Shown one piece after another: positions 17,972 through 26,150 of a stretch of DNA of 64,000 nucleotides. The notes beneath the pieces are model-generated. The model was not told the origin of the DNA. It saw nothing but the letters and a program-made list of their open reading frames with translations, and searched no databases. The DNA is taken from NCBI GenBank assembly GCA_024743215.1, contig JANSWZ010000004.1, positions 186,001 to 250,000 of the forward strand, given 5' to 3'. This stretch comes from Alphaproteobacteria bacterium. GTDB taxonomy: Bacteria; Pseudomonadota; Alphaproteobacteria; Rhizobiales; GCA-2746425. Position 1 is the stretch's first letter. Every line of letters begins with the position of its first letter. The position numbers were made by a program, and so were the translations under genes.

Positions 17972-18883
17972 TCAATTTGCAGTTTCAAATCTTGACGAGA
18001 GTGTCGGCTGAGAATCCGCACTTGTGATCTTGCCTGCTTCAATCAGGGATTCCAGATGTGCCAGAACCGTCATCGCAGCCGCGCCATGCAGCTTTGCAGG
18101 TAGAGTGCGATAGAGAATTCTGACAAGTTCAGGAATAGTATCGACCCCTTTGGACGCTTGATCCAGAATGGCGGTTTCGCGCATAATCCGATGGGTTTTC
18201 AAACCTTTTACATAGGCATGCGCCTGCGGAATTGCGTCGCCATGTCCAGGTAAATAATGCGTCTCGGAACGCGCCAGCAATACATCCAGAGACCTCAAAT
18301 AGTCAGCCATGGAGCCATCGGGCGGCGCAACGACGGTGGTTGACCAGCCCATCACATGATCGCCCGAAAGCAGCAAGTCAGTCCCACCGATGGCAAACGC
18401 AGAATGATTGGCGGTGTGTCCCGGCGTCAGCACGGTCTCAATCTGCCAGTCATGCCCCTCAATCTTGTCGCCATCTGCCAGAATACGGTCAGGCATGAAA
18501 TCAAGGTCCGCACTGCGACCAAGGATTTCTGTCTCTTCTTGCGTTAAATCACGATAGGCCTTGTGTGGACCTGCTGCGTAGATGGCTGCGCCGGTCTGGT
18601 GCTTCAGTCTGGCTGTCAGGGGCGTGTGATCGAGGTGGCTGTGGGTTAGAACAATCGCGTCAACAGACCGGCCGTCGATGGCGGAAATCAGCGCGTCAAA
18701 ATGTGCATCACTGTCGGGTCCCGGATCAACCAGGGCCAGAGAATGTTCGCCAATCAGATATGTATTTGTGCCGCGAAACGTATAGGGGCCGGAATTGGGG
18801 GCCGTCATACGTTTAACACCGGGGACGATATCCACAGCAACGCCATGCTTCGGATTGAAGTCCGTATTGAAGGAAAGGGCCAT
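17972..18883 (-). CDS. MBL-fold (LACTB2-like) metallohydrolase
   Basis: A 303-residue cytoplasmic hydrolase of the metallo-beta-lactamase fold. The metal motif is HSHLDH (81-86), followed downstream by the conserved LLSGDHVMGW and LPGHGD segments, and a C-terminal winged-helix stretch (AAAMTVLAHLESLIEAGKI) as in LACTB2-like proteins, some of which are nucleases. The ATG at 18883 is chosen because AGGAG lies seven bases before it; the frame is open for 14 more codons. Whether it acts on RNA, thioesters or other esters is not clear from sequence. It is divergent from bioY. Confidence 0.88.
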   Translation of the reverse strand: MALSFNTDFNPKHGVAVDIVPGVKRMTAPNSGPYTFRGTNTYLIGEHSLALVDPGPDSDAHFDALISAIDGRSVDAIVLTHSHLDHTPLTARLKHQTGAAIYAAGPHKAYRDLTQEETEILGRSADLDFMPDRILADGDKIEGHDWQIETVLTPGHTANHSAFAIGGTDLLLSGDHVMGWSTTVVAPPDGSMADYLRSLDVLLARSETHYLPGHGDAIPQAHAYVKGLKTHRIMRETAILDQASKGVDTIPELVRILYRTLPAKLHGAAAMTVLAHLESLIEAGKITSADSQPTLSSRFETAN

Positions 18884-18998
18884 CAGGACGCTCCTGTGGG
18901 CGCGCAATCTGTTCGCTGTGCCCAAAATGATAAGTTTTCTTGAGGGCGGTTTATCTGGGAACTTGTTTCAAAACAAGCAAACGGCTAAAAGCAGGAAA

Positions 18999-19042
18999 TG
19001 AAACACGGCAAGTGGAATTCAACCTGTCATCTCCGTGTTTCA
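18999..19042 (+). promoter_or_regulatory. Perfect inverted repeat in the bioY leader
   Basis: TGAAACACGG at 18999-19008 pairs with CCGTGTTTCA at 19033-19042, a 10-bp perfect repeat with a 24-nt loop ending 42 bp before the bioY ATG. It could be an operator or an RNA hairpin. A further short dyad (CTTGTTT/AAACAAG) lies at about 18962-18977. No match to the BioR box consensus was seen. Confidence 0.45.
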
Positions 19043-19084
19043 GGAATTTCTCGCAAGTAAGAATATCTCATAAGGATGTAGCCC

Positions 19085-19699
19085 ATGAGTGCTCAAAGTC
19101 TGACCTCTCCCAATCCACTCGCAATCGCCCTTTGGCCAACGCAGACAGAGAGCAGCACACAAGCCGCTTTACGCTTTATCGCGCTGGCAATTATCGGCGC
19201 AGCATTGCTGGCAATTTCGGCAAAAATTCGTGTGCCGCTGCCATTCACGCCGGTGCCAATGACTCTCCAGACAATCGCCATCATGGGTCTTGGAGCGGCC
19301 TATGGCATGCGTCTTGGACTGGCAACTGTCCTGCTCTATCTTGCCATTGGCGCCTTGGGCATGGATGTGTTCACCAGCTCGACAGCTGAATCAAACGGTC
19401 TTGCCTATATGATGGGCGGCACAGGCGGCTATCTGGTTGGCTTTATCATTGCCATGGGCGTGATCGGCTATTTTGCAGAACGCGGCTGGGATCGTTCGAT
19501 TGTCAAACTCTTCGGTCTGATGCTGTTTGCTGACGTGATCATTTTTGGCCTTGGCCTTTTGTGGCTCGGCAATCTTGTCGGTTGGGACAAGCCGGTTCTT
19601 GAATGGGGTCTTTATCCATTCGTGGTTGGCGACCTGATCAAGATCGCGCTTGCATCTGCGCTCATTCCAGCCATCTGGACATGGCTCAAGCGCAGCTGA
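19085..19699 (+). CDS. bioY: Biotin transporter BioY (ECF S component)
   Basis: A 204-residue membrane protein with six helices. The conserved BioY features are present: AISAKIRVPLPFTPVPMTLQ near residue 43-62 (biotin-binding loop) and MGGTGGYLVGF near 110-120. BioY is the high-affinity biotin-binding S component; with BioM and BioN it forms an ECF importer, but no such genes are adjacent, so it either works alone or uses a distant ATPase module. AAGGA lies 11 bases before the ATG. The gene is followed by a strong terminator. Implies that the cell takes up biotin. Confidence 0.95.
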   Translation: MSAQSLTSPNPLAIALWPTQTESSTQAALRFIALAIIGAALLAISAKIRVPLPFTPVPMTLQTIAIMGLGAAYGMRLGLATVLLYLAIGALGMDVFTSSTAESNGLAYMMGGTGGYLVGFIIAMGVIGYFAERGWDRSIVKLFGLMLFADVIIFGLGLLWLGNLVGWDKPVLEWGLYPFVVGDLIKIALASALIPAIWTWLKRS

Positions 19700-19723
19700 T
19701 CCTGCAAACTTCGATGATTTGAG

Positions 19724-19752
19724 AAAAGCCCGGCCCAGTGCCGGGCTTTTTT
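19724..19752. terminator. Bidirectional rho-independent terminator between bioY and tdh
   Basis: AAAAGCCCGGC (19724-19734) pairs perfectly with GCCGGGCTTTT (19740-19750), loop CCAGT, followed by more T. Because the stem is flanked by A on one side and T on the other it can end transcription of bioY on the plus strand and tdh on the minus strand. Confidence 0.92.
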
Positions 19753-19797
19753 GTGCTGTTTCTTGTTTCGAGCTTTCGTATCAGAGCCATCAGGTTT

Positions 19798-20844
19798 CTA
19801 GGTCCAGTTCAGCACAATTTTCCCGCAGGCACCCTCATTCATGACAGCAAAGCCTTGTTCATAGTCGCCAATATCAAAACGATGGGAGATGATGCGTTTT
19901 ACCGGCAGGCCGCCCTGGATCAGCGCAATGGCCTTGTACCAGGTTTCAAACATCTCACGGCCGTATATCCCTTTGATGGTCAGAGCCTTGAACACGATTT
20001 TGGTCCAGTCAACCATGGTTGGTTTGGGCGGAATACCCAGCATCGCAATGCGGCCTCCCATGATCATATGGGTGACCATCTGATCAAACGCGGCGGGCGC
20101 GCCACTCATTTCCAGCCCCACGTCAAAGCCTTCCCCAATGTTGAGGCGAGCCCGTGCGTCTTCAAGCGTTTCTTCCGCCACGTTGACAGGCACAATATCT
20201 GCGCACCGGCCAGCAAGGGCCAGACGCTCCGGGTTGATATCCGTCACCACAACCTGCCTGGCGCCCACATGGCGCGCAATCATGGCCGCCATAATGCCAA
20301 TTGGCCCGGCACCGGTGATCAGAACATCCTCGCCCACCAGATCAAATGAAAGCGCCGTATGGACCGCATTGCCGAACGGATCCAGAATGGCTGCGGTCTC
20401 ATCATCAATATCATCGGGTAACTTGATTACGTTGAAGGCGGGCAGGCGCAGATATTCGGCAAACGCGCCAGGAATATTGACACCGATCCCCTTTGTATCC
20501 GGGTCCAGATGGTATTTTCCAGCGCGCACCGCCCGGCTTCGATGGCCAACAACATGGCCTTCACCGGTTACCCTTTGGCCAATATCGAGATCGCGGACAT
20601 GAGACCCGACGGCCACGATCTCTCCGGAATATTCGTGCCCGACAATCAGCGGCACCGGAACTGTTTTTGACGCCCAGGCATCCCAGTTCCAGATATGCAT
20701 GTCAGTGCCGCAAATGCCGGTTCGGTGGATTTTTACCAAGACATCATCCATGCCAAAATCCGGGACCGGCATATCCTGAAGGGTCAGACCGGGAGCGGGT
20801 TCCGCCTTGACCAGCGCACGCATATTATGGTTCGGCAGGGTCAT
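19798..20844 (-). CDS. tdh: L-threonine 3-dehydrogenase
   Basis: A 348-residue zinc-dependent medium-chain dehydrogenase that oxidises threonine to 2-amino-3-ketobutyrate with NAD. Catalytic zinc residues are seen in GICGTDMH (Cys, about residue 45) and [12 protein letters not shown] (His-Glu, about 70). The NAD-binding [13 protein letters not shown] follows near residue 180. Unusually, the lobe that holds the structural zinc in E. coli Tdh (four cysteines) reads [18 protein letters not shown] with no cysteine, so structural zinc cannot bind there; this variant is, to my knowledge, common among Rhizobiales. It is 10 bp downstream of kbl, with a good ribosome site (GAAGGTGATGAG) overlapping the kbl end, forming the usual kbl-tdh operon. 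Confidence 0.95.
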   Translation of the reverse strand: MTLPNHNMRALVKAEPAPGLTLQDMPVPDFGMDDVLVKIHRTGICGTDMHIWNWDAWASKTVPVPLIVGHEYSGEIVAVGSHVRDLDIGQRVTGEGHVVGHRSRAVRAGKYHLDPDTKGIGVNIPGAFAEYLRLPAFNVIKLPDDIDDETAAILDPFGNAVHTALSFDLVGEDVLITGAGPIGIMAAMIARHVGARQVVVTDINPERLALAGRCADIVPVNVAEETLEDARARLNIGEGFDVGLEMSGAPAAFDQMVTHMIMGGRIAMLGIPPKPTMVDWTKIVFKALTIKGIYGREMFETWYKAIALIQGGLPVKRIISHRFDIGDYEQGFAVMNEGACGKIVLNWT

Positions 20845-20854
20845 CTCATCACCT

Positions 20855-22057
20855 TCAAATCACGCCAATCGACCGGCCAACACTGGTGAAAGCGTCAAGA
20901 GCCTCGTCAAGATCGGCTTTGGTCAGGGCTGCATTCATCTGTGTGCGAATGCGGGCCTGTCCCTTCGGCACCACCGGAAAGAAAAACCCGGACACATATA
21001 TGCCCTTCGCATTCAATCCGGAAGCCATCTGCTGTGCCAGATGTGCATCGCCCAGCATGACCGGAATAATGGGATGTTGGCCTGGCAACACCTTGAACCC
21101 GGCACGTTCAAGACCTGCGCGCCAATAGGCAGCATTGCTGAACAGGCGGGCACGCAATTCATCACCGGCTTCAGCAATTTCAATGGCCTTGATTGCGGCC
21201 CCAACCACCATTGGCGGCAGAGCATTTGAAAACAGATAGGGACGGGCGCGCTGCCGCAGCAAATCCACAACTTCCTGTGAGCCGGCCACATAACCGCCCA
21301 ATGCGCCACCCAGCGCTTTGCCAAAGGTTCCGGTCAGAATATCCACATGGTCGGCAACACCGGCAAGGTGAGGCGTGCCACGTCCCTGCGGCCCCATAAA
21401 GCCGGTTGCGTGACAATCATCAACCATCACCTGGGCGTCAAACCGCGCTGCCAACTCTGTGATGCCCTTCAAGTCTGCCAGATAACCATCCATGGAAAAC
21501 ACGCCATCTGTCGCAATCATGATATGACGTGCACCATCAGACCGCGCCGCCTTCAATTGGTCTTCCAGGGCCGTCATGTCATTATTCGCATAGCGATATC
21601 GCTTTGCTTTGCACAGGCGTATGCCATCGATGATGGACGCGTGGTTCAGGGCATCTGAGATAATCGCATCCTGTGGACCCAATAAAGGTTCAAACAAGCC
21701 ACCATTTGCATCAAAACAGGCAGCAAACAAAATACTGTCGGCTTTGCCCAGATAATCGGCAAGCCGCTTTTCCAGAACACGGTGCAAATCTTGAGTGCCA
21801 CAAATGAAGCGCACCGAGGCCATGCCAAGCCCATGTGTTTCAATCGCATCCATCGCAGCTTTTGCAAGACGCTTATCATCGGCCAGGCCGAGATAATTAT
21901 TGGCACACAGATTGACTAAAGTTCGTGTGGTGTCTCCGTCCACAACATCCACATGAGCGCCTTGTTTTGAGGCCAAAGGCCGCTCGATTTTTTCAAGACC
22001 ATCCGCTGCGATCTCATCCAGGGTTTGACGAAGATGTGCGTAAAATGACGCTGACAT
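20855..22057 (-). CDS. kbl: 2-amino-3-ketobutyrate CoA ligase (glycine C-acetyltransferase)
   Basis: A 400-residue PLP enzyme of the alpha-oxoamine synthase family that splits 2-amino-3-ketobutyrate with CoA to glycine and acetyl-CoA. The cofactor lysine is in [14 protein letters not shown], and the conserved [16 protein letters not shown] motif gives the ring-binding Asp and His. The ATG at 22057 is preferred to one 11 codons upstream because GGAGG lies six bases before it. First gene of the kbl-tdh operon, so together they convert threonine to glycine and acetyl-CoA. Confidence 0.95.
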   Translation of the reverse strand: MSASFYAHLRQTLDEIAADGLEKIERPLASKQGAHVDVVDGDTTRTLVNLCANNYLGLADDKRLAKAAMDAIETHGLGMASVRFICGTQDLHRVLEKRLADYLGKADSILFAACFDANGGLFEPLLGPQDAIISDALNHASIIDGIRLCKAKRYRYANNDMTALEDQLKAARSDGARHIMIATDGVFSMDGYLADLKGITELAARFDAQVMVDDCHATGFMGPQGRGTPHLAGVADHVDILTGTFGKALGGALGGYVAGSQEVVDLLRQRARPYLFSNALPPMVVGAAIKAIEIAEAGDELRARLFSNAAYWRAGLERAGFKVLPGQHPIIPVMLGDAHLAQQMASGLNAKGIYVSGFFFPVVPKGQARIRTQMNAALTKADLDEALDAFTSVGRSIGVI

Positions 22058-22194
22058 ATCTGCCTCCGAATTTCCGGCGCTAATCTGCATGGTTTTCTAT
22101 AGCGTGGAGTGAGACAAAAACCGACCGATATCTCGCAATTCCGGCAATGAACACAAAAACAAAGAACCAGACCAGTTTTTCTGTTTCTCGCGCC

Positions 22195-22223
22195 TTGCGG
22201 TGGCGAAAAGACATCGCTATAGA
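22195..22223 (+). promoter_or_regulatory. Candidate sigma-70 promoter of the tRNA-Gln gene
   Basis: TTGCGG at 22195-22200 and TATAGA at 22218-22223 are separated by 17 bp, and lie 46 bp before the tRNA. Spacing and sequence fit a housekeeping promoter. Confidence 0.5.
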
Positions 22224-22269
22224 CTGGTCCGACTTGGAGAATGAAAGCCGCTTCGGCACATTCACCGGA

Positions 22270-22344
22270 TGGGGCGTAGCCAAGTGGTAAGGCAACGGCT
22301 TTTGATGCCGTGTACCGTAGGTTCGAATCCTACCGCCCCAGCCA
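22270..22344 (+). tRNA. tRNA-Gln (anticodon UUG), CCA encoded
   Basis: A 75-nt cloverleaf. The acceptor stem TGGGGCG (22270-22276) pairs with CGCCCCA (22334-22340), followed by G and the encoded CCA. The D-arm GCC...GGC, the anticodon stem ACGGC/GCCGT with loop TTTTGAT (anticodon TTG at 22302-22304), and the T-loop GGTTCGAATCC are all present. The U1-A72 pair is typical of glutamine tRNAs. Confidence 0.97.
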
Positions 22345-22443
22345 CCACTTTCCAAATTTCAGACAGTGAGTCTACTGCGCATTTGGCACGTGTGTTCGGG
22401 CGCTTGGCTTGTGCAGATTTCAGATGAGACGCAAACCCACATG

Positions 22444-22707
22444 TTATGCGGGCCGCATTACGGCTGAAGTTTCAGATTGCGATTCCGCCGGTATGAGTTT
22501 TGGGAAATGTTTGCGGACTTTGCCTCGAAGCATTTCGAACCGCTTACGCTGTTCTGAGCAGATGGCTGGGAAGCCCTTCTTGATCAGGTAGTCGGTGGTA
22601 AGACCATCAGGCTGCTTACCAGACGCGATAGAATCGAGAACGTTTAGCGCCGGCAATGACGAGACGAGTTTGCAGCCGCGAGTTTGAGCGTGAAGCAGTT
22701 CCGTCAT
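22444..22707 (-). CDS. Small hypothetical protein at the 3' end of the TRAP operon
   Basis: An 87-residue soluble protein (starts MTELLHAQTRGCKL) whose ATG lies 7 bp after the dctM stop, with AGGAA overlapping that stop as ribosome site, so it is placed as a fourth cistron of the TRAP operon. It has two cysteines and a basic middle (EQRKRFEMLRGKVRKHFPK). No family is recognised. The first 30 residues faintly recall the C-terminal end of shikimate dehydrogenase-like proteins, so it could be a remnant of an enzyme gene; this is a guess. It ends 99 bp from the tRNA gene. Confidence 0.5.
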   Translation of the reverse strand: MTELLHAQTRGCKLVSSLPALNVLDSIASGKQPDGLTTDYLIKKGFPAICSEQRKRFEMLRGKVRKHFPKLIPAESQSETSAVMRPA

Positions 22708-22714
22708 GTCTTTC

Positions 22715-23995
22715 CTAACGGTAGATCAGGGTTGGCAACCACATCGTAATACCGGGAATGAACGTCACCATCAAAAGCACAATAACCAGCGGAATCAGGA
22801 AAGGTGCTGTGCCGACAACGCAATCTTCAAACGGAATCTTGGCGACCCGTGCAAGAACATACAGCACCATGCCGACCGGCGGCGTTAAAAGCCCCAGCAT
22901 CAGGTTCAGCACCATGATCACGCCAAAATGCACCGGATCGATGCCCAAAGTCAGGGCAATGGGCAACAGCACCGGAACCATAATGGTGATCGCTGCCACC
23001 GTTTCCATGAAACAACCAACCGCCAGCAGGATCAGGTTTATCAGCAACAAAAGCACCCAAGGGCGGTCAGAGATGGCCAGCAATCCGGCGGCAAATTGTT
23101 CTGGCAAGCGGTTGGATGTTAGAATCCAGGCAAAAATCGAGGCAGCACCCACGACCAGAAGAACCACGGCAGTTGTTTCGATCGTGTCAAAGCTGACGCG
23201 CAGAAACCGGGGCAATGACAGGGTGCGGTACACCACAAGCCCCAGAAACAGAGCCCAAGCGCAGGCCGCCACTGCAGCCTCAGTTGGAGTGAATGCACCC
23301 GAAAGAATGCCCCCAACGATAATGATCGGGGTCAAAAGTGACAGAAATGCGCGCTGGAATGTCGACCACAGGACCGACCAGTAAAAGGTTTGATCGCGCC
23401 CGAACCCTTTGCGCCGCGCCATGATAGCGATCATCACCATCAGCGATCCTGCCATCATCAACCCTGGAATGAATCCGGCAACAAACAACTGCCCAATGCT
23501 TGCCCCGCCTACCACGCCATAAATCACCATCGGCAGAGATGGTGGAATGATAGGCCCGATGGTGGACGATGCCGCAGTGATGCCGACGGCGAATTTTGCA
23601 TCGTAATTGGCATCTCGCATCGCCTTGATTTCGATCGCGCCAAGCCCCCCAGCGTCGGCCACTGCAGCACCCGACATACCCGCAAAAATAACCGATGCGC
23701 CAACATTCACATGACCAAGGCCACCTCTCATCCAGCCGACAAGCGCCAAGGCAAAGTTGAAAATGCGTTCGGTGATTCCGGCTGTGTTCATCAGGTTTCC
23801 CGCCAGAATAAAAAACGGCACTGCCAGCAAAGGGAAACTGTCCACACCATTGATCATGCGGTGGGCCACCACCATGGGCGGAGGCGAGCCATTGAAGATG
23901 ATGAAGATCGCCGACGACCCAGCTAAAGCTATGGCCACTGGCATGCCGAATACCAACATGCCCGCCAGCATTACGAAAATCCAAATAATGTCCAC
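22715..23995 (-). CDS. TRAP transporter large permease (DctM)
   Basis: A 426-residue membrane protein with about 12 helices, the ion-coupled transport subunit of a tripartite ATP-independent transporter. Family landmarks include FFILAGNLMNTAGIT, the GMSGAAVADAGGLGAIE loop, and GIIPPS-like TIGPIIPPSLPMVIYG. The start is a GTG at 23995 with AGGAG nine bases upstream, 12 bp after the dctQ stop. It uses a sodium or proton gradient, with the DctP protein delivering substrate in the periplasm. Length and order are normal for the family. Confidence 0.94.
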   Translation of the reverse strand: MDIIWIFVMLAGMLVFGMPVAIALAGSSAIFIIFNGSPPPMVVAHRMINGVDSFPLLAVPFFILAGNLMNTAGITERIFNFALALVGWMRGGLGHVNVGASVIFAGMSGAAVADAGGLGAIEIKAMRDANYDAKFAVGITAASSTIGPIIPPSLPMVIYGVVGGASIGQLFVAGFIPGLMMAGSLMVMIAIMARRKGFGRDQTFYWSVLWSTFQRAFLSLLTPIIIVGGILSGAFTPTEAAVAACAWALFLGLVVYRTLSLPRFLRVSFDTIETTAVVLLVVGAASIFAWILTSNRLPEQFAAGLLAISDRPWVLLLLINLILLAVGCFMETVAAITIMVPVLLPIALTLGIDPVHFGVIMVLNLMLGLLTPPVGMVLYVLARVAKIPFEDCVVGTAPFLIPLVIVLLMVTFIPGITMWLPTLIYR

Positions 23996-24007
23996 TCGGG
24001 CCTGCTC

Positions 24008-24577
24008 CTAGTCAATGGCGCGGATCTGATCCGCATGCAATTCTGGGTCAATCAGTTTGCTGGTGCCACTGCGCAGGTGGCGCCAGGTATTCCAGGCGGA
24101 ATACAGCGCCATACAAACAAATGCGGCAGCGACTATCCAGTAAACCGTCGATTTCGGAATATCGAGCGATACCATCATCTGCCGGGTACGGCCTGCGATT
24201 TGCGCGCTTAACACGGCGAGCATGATAAAAAAGGCTGTGGTCAGCAGGTCGATCACGGTTTGGGCAATGCGCCGCCCAACGCGTGGGATCCATCGGAAAA
24301 CGAATTCAACCGCAATATGACTTTGCTTGCGGGTCGCCATGATTGCCCCAATAAAGGTAACGCCGATCAGCAAAAATCGGGCTATTTCTTCGGTCCAGGC
24401 GATGGAGTCGTTTAATATGTATCTCGTAAAGAACTGAAGAAAAACGACAAAGGCCAAAACCCAGAACAGGATCAGAACCAAAGAATCGTCCCAGCGCTGA
24501 TCGGACAGGTCGATCTTCTCTTCTTCTATGGTGATCGGCGCTGACGCTGTTTCGTCAGAGGCGTATTGTCTGCTCAT
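24008..24577 (-). CDS. TRAP transporter small permease (DctQ)
   Basis: A 189-residue protein with four helices (about 32-50, 65-85, 105-125, 148-168) and the conserved first-loop RYILNDSIAWTEEIARFLL segment of DctQ proteins. It pairs with DctM in the inner membrane. GAGGA precedes the ATG by seven bases. It lies between dctP, from which it is separated by a strong stem-loop, and dctM. The long N-terminal polar tail (about 28 residues, acidic) is a little longer than usual. Confidence 0.92.
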   Translation of the reverse strand: MSRQYASDETASAPITIEEEKIDLSDQRWDDSLVLILFWVLAFVVFLQFFTRYILNDSIAWTEEIARFLLIGVTFIGAIMATRKQSHIAVEFVFRWIPRVGRRIAQTVIDLLTTAFFIMLAVLSAQIAGRTRQMMVSLDIPKSTVYWIVAAAFVCMALYSAWNTWRHLRSGTSKLIDPELHADQIRAID

Positions 24578-24600
24578 GACGTATCCTCAGGGGGAAAGGG

Positions 24601-24627
24601 TGCAGGCGGGCACTGCGCCCGCCTGCA
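24601..24627 (-). other. Strong intercistronic stem-loop between dctP and dctQ
   Basis: An 11-bp perfect GC-rich stem, TGCAGGCGGGC (24601-24611) with GCCCGCCTGCA (24617-24627) and a 5-nt loop, sits 15 bp after the dctP stop. There is no U-run on the transcript side, so it probably protects or processes the dctP message or causes partial termination, giving more DctP than DctQM. Confidence 0.85.
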
Positions 24628-24642
24628 AAGAGAAGGGTCGAC

Positions 24643-25623
24643 TTACTCGATGGCTTGCAACCGGTCGTATGTGGCCTGATCCCAGGTGGCCATTTCGCCG
24701 TTATGCATAGCCTTAACCGCCTCGATAAAGGGGCCGCGGTCCACTTCGTTCACTTGTACGCCTTCACCGCGGAACCATTCAGCCAATTCGCCCTCGGCCT
24801 TGATAATGGCATCCGTGGCGCATACGGCGGTGTCTTTGGTCACCTGGCTCAGCTTTGCCTGATCTGCAGCATCCATTGCATCCCAAGCGGGGCCGCCAAC
24901 GATGGTGAGCAGAGCATCGGTGATGTGTCCGGTCAGGTTGATGTTGCTTTGCACCTCATAGAACTTTTTGGCCTGGATCGTCGGCAGGGGATTTTCCTGC
25001 GCATCCACGGTACCTTGTTGCAGAGCCAAATACACTTCCGCAAAGGCGATCGGCGCCGGGTTGGCACCCGTTGCCTCTGGGAACATCATGTAAAGTGGGG
25101 CATTGGGCACGCGAATTTTCAAACCATCCATATCGGAAGGTGCCAGAATCGGCTTGTTGGATGTGACATGGCGTGCGCCATAATATGTCATCGCAGTGAT
25201 GCGGTTGCCCGTGCCATCAGTGTATCCTTGGGACAATTCACTAAACAGTTCGGAATTGCGGAATTTGTCCCAGTGATCCCAATCGCGGAACATGAACGGC
25301 GCGCCGCCAATGGCGATTGGGCCGTAGGAACGGCCTGCAAACAACTGTCCTGTGTAAATGATGTCGACCGTGCCGAACCCAAGGCCTTCGTTGATGTCGA
25401 CCTCTTTGCCTAAGGACGAGGCGGGGAATACTTCGATTCCATACCGGCCTTCGGTGGCATCCATCAACAACTCGTTCGCAGCCACAGCGCAGGTGTGGTA
25501 GGGCTCGCTCGATTCATAGACGTGCGCCCATTTCAGTTTGGTTTCGGCAACTGCCGTCGCAGGCAAAAGCCCCAGCACAGCAATGGCCGAGGCGGTGGCG
25601 AAAAGTATATTCTTAATTTTCAT
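24643..25623 (-). CDS. TRAP transporter solute-binding protein (DctP/SiaP type)
   Basis: A 326-residue periplasmic protein with a signal peptide ending near ATAVA (residue 26) and mature start ETKLKWAHVYE. The arginine that grips the substrate carboxylate in this family is in LKIRVPNAPLYMM (Arg171 of the precursor), and the conserved AFAEVYLALQQGTVDAQENP region follows. The ligand is therefore very likely an organic acid such as a sugar acid, keto acid or sialic-acid-like compound, but cannot be named. GGAGG lies six bases before the ATG. First gene of the operon, so the promoter should be in the gap upstream. Confidence 0.93.
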   Translation of the reverse strand: MKIKNILFATASAIAVLGLLPATAVAETKLKWAHVYESSEPYHTCAVAANELLMDATEGRYGIEVFPASSLGKEVDINEGLGFGTVDIIYTGQLFAGRSYGPIAIGGAPFMFRDWDHWDKFRNSELFSELSQGYTDGTGNRITAMTYYGARHVTSNKPILAPSDMDGLKIRVPNAPLYMMFPEATGANPAPIAFAEVYLALQQGTVDAQENPLPTIQAKKFYEVQSNINLTGHITDALLTIVGGPAWDAMDAADQAKLSQVTKDTAVCATDAIIKAEGELAEWFRGEGVQVNEVDRGPFIEAVKAMHNGEMATWDQATYDRLQAIE

Positions 25624-25829
25624 GTCGTTCCTCCCTGAGTTGACGCGGCGGTGCCACTAGGGCTGCCGCGTTCAGTACACAACCTTATGGGTTACACAGT
25701 GTTAGGCAAGCCCGCAGAATGATAATTTGTGAATTTTTATCAAAGATTTGACTTAGGCATTCAGCAACTTAGGTTCAGGACCAGTTAAATCCACTACAGG
25801 CGATTGCTGCAATGCATTTGCTCAAAAGG

Positions 25830-25843
25830 AATGTGTACACATT
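25830..25843. promoter_or_regulatory. Perfect palindrome upstream of the TRAP operon
   Basis: AATGTGTACACATT at 25830-25843 is a 14-bp perfect palindrome about 206 bp upstream of dctP. The form resembles sites of GntR or LacI regulators. No regulator gene is adjacent, and distance to dctP is large, so the link is tentative. The 25624-26424 gap otherwise contains two transposase fragments and no intact gene. Confidence 0.4.
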
Positions 25844-25881
25844 TGTCATGTCGAGTCGCTGCGGGCCGCCAGTCTTTGAGT

Positions 25882-26028
25882 CTACCGGACATTGGATATG
25901 GCGGGATACATCACTTCTTTCAGCAAACTGTGGGCAGTTCGGTGGGCTTTTAAGTTGAGGGCATCAACTACAAGCCAATCAGCATTGACCACGTTGCGGA
26001 CCAACGCATTGAAGGTTCCATCAAAACA
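25882..26028 (-). pseudogene. IS5-family transposase fragment (central part, minus strand)
   Basis: Read on the minus strand from 26028 to a TAG at 25882-25884, the frame gives a stretch containing ADWLVVDALNLKAHRTA, closely like the first catalytic-Asp region of IS5/IS427-group transposases (usual form: IDATHLKAHRTA). The N-terminal part and everything after about 20 further residues are missing. It is too short to be functional and is called a remnant by motif resemblance only. Confidence 0.6.
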
Positions 26029-26033
26029 CCTAA

Positions 26034-26150
26034 TCGACTCGATCTTCACCAGTTGCTGTCCTCCGGATTGCCCGAACTGGGTCGCCTTGGCGCAACCTGC
26101 CAGATGAATTTGGCAAATGGTCGAGTGTCTATTGCCAGTTCCGACGCTAG
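26034..26150 (+). pseudogene. IS5-family transposase fragment (N-terminal part, plus strand)
   Basis: The plus-strand frame from 26034 reads VLRIARTGSPWRNLPDEF then GKWSSVYCQFRR before a TAG at 26148-26150, which sits where a conserved Trp is usual (FRRW). This is the N-terminal DNA-binding region of IS5-group transposases. The start is missing, and past the stop the frame continues with weaker resemblance. It abuts the minus-strand fragment at about 26030, head to head, so the two come from different or rearranged elements. Confidence 0.65.

Noticed and set aside
22080-22355. 91-codon minus-strand frame containing GGRIRTYGTRHQKPLPYH
   Set aside because: It is the antisense of the tRNA-Gln gene; such frames recur in databases as false proteins.
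25751-25778. Imperfect direct repeat ACTTAGG..TTCAG upstream of dctP
   Set aside because: Short, imperfect, and without dyad symmetry.
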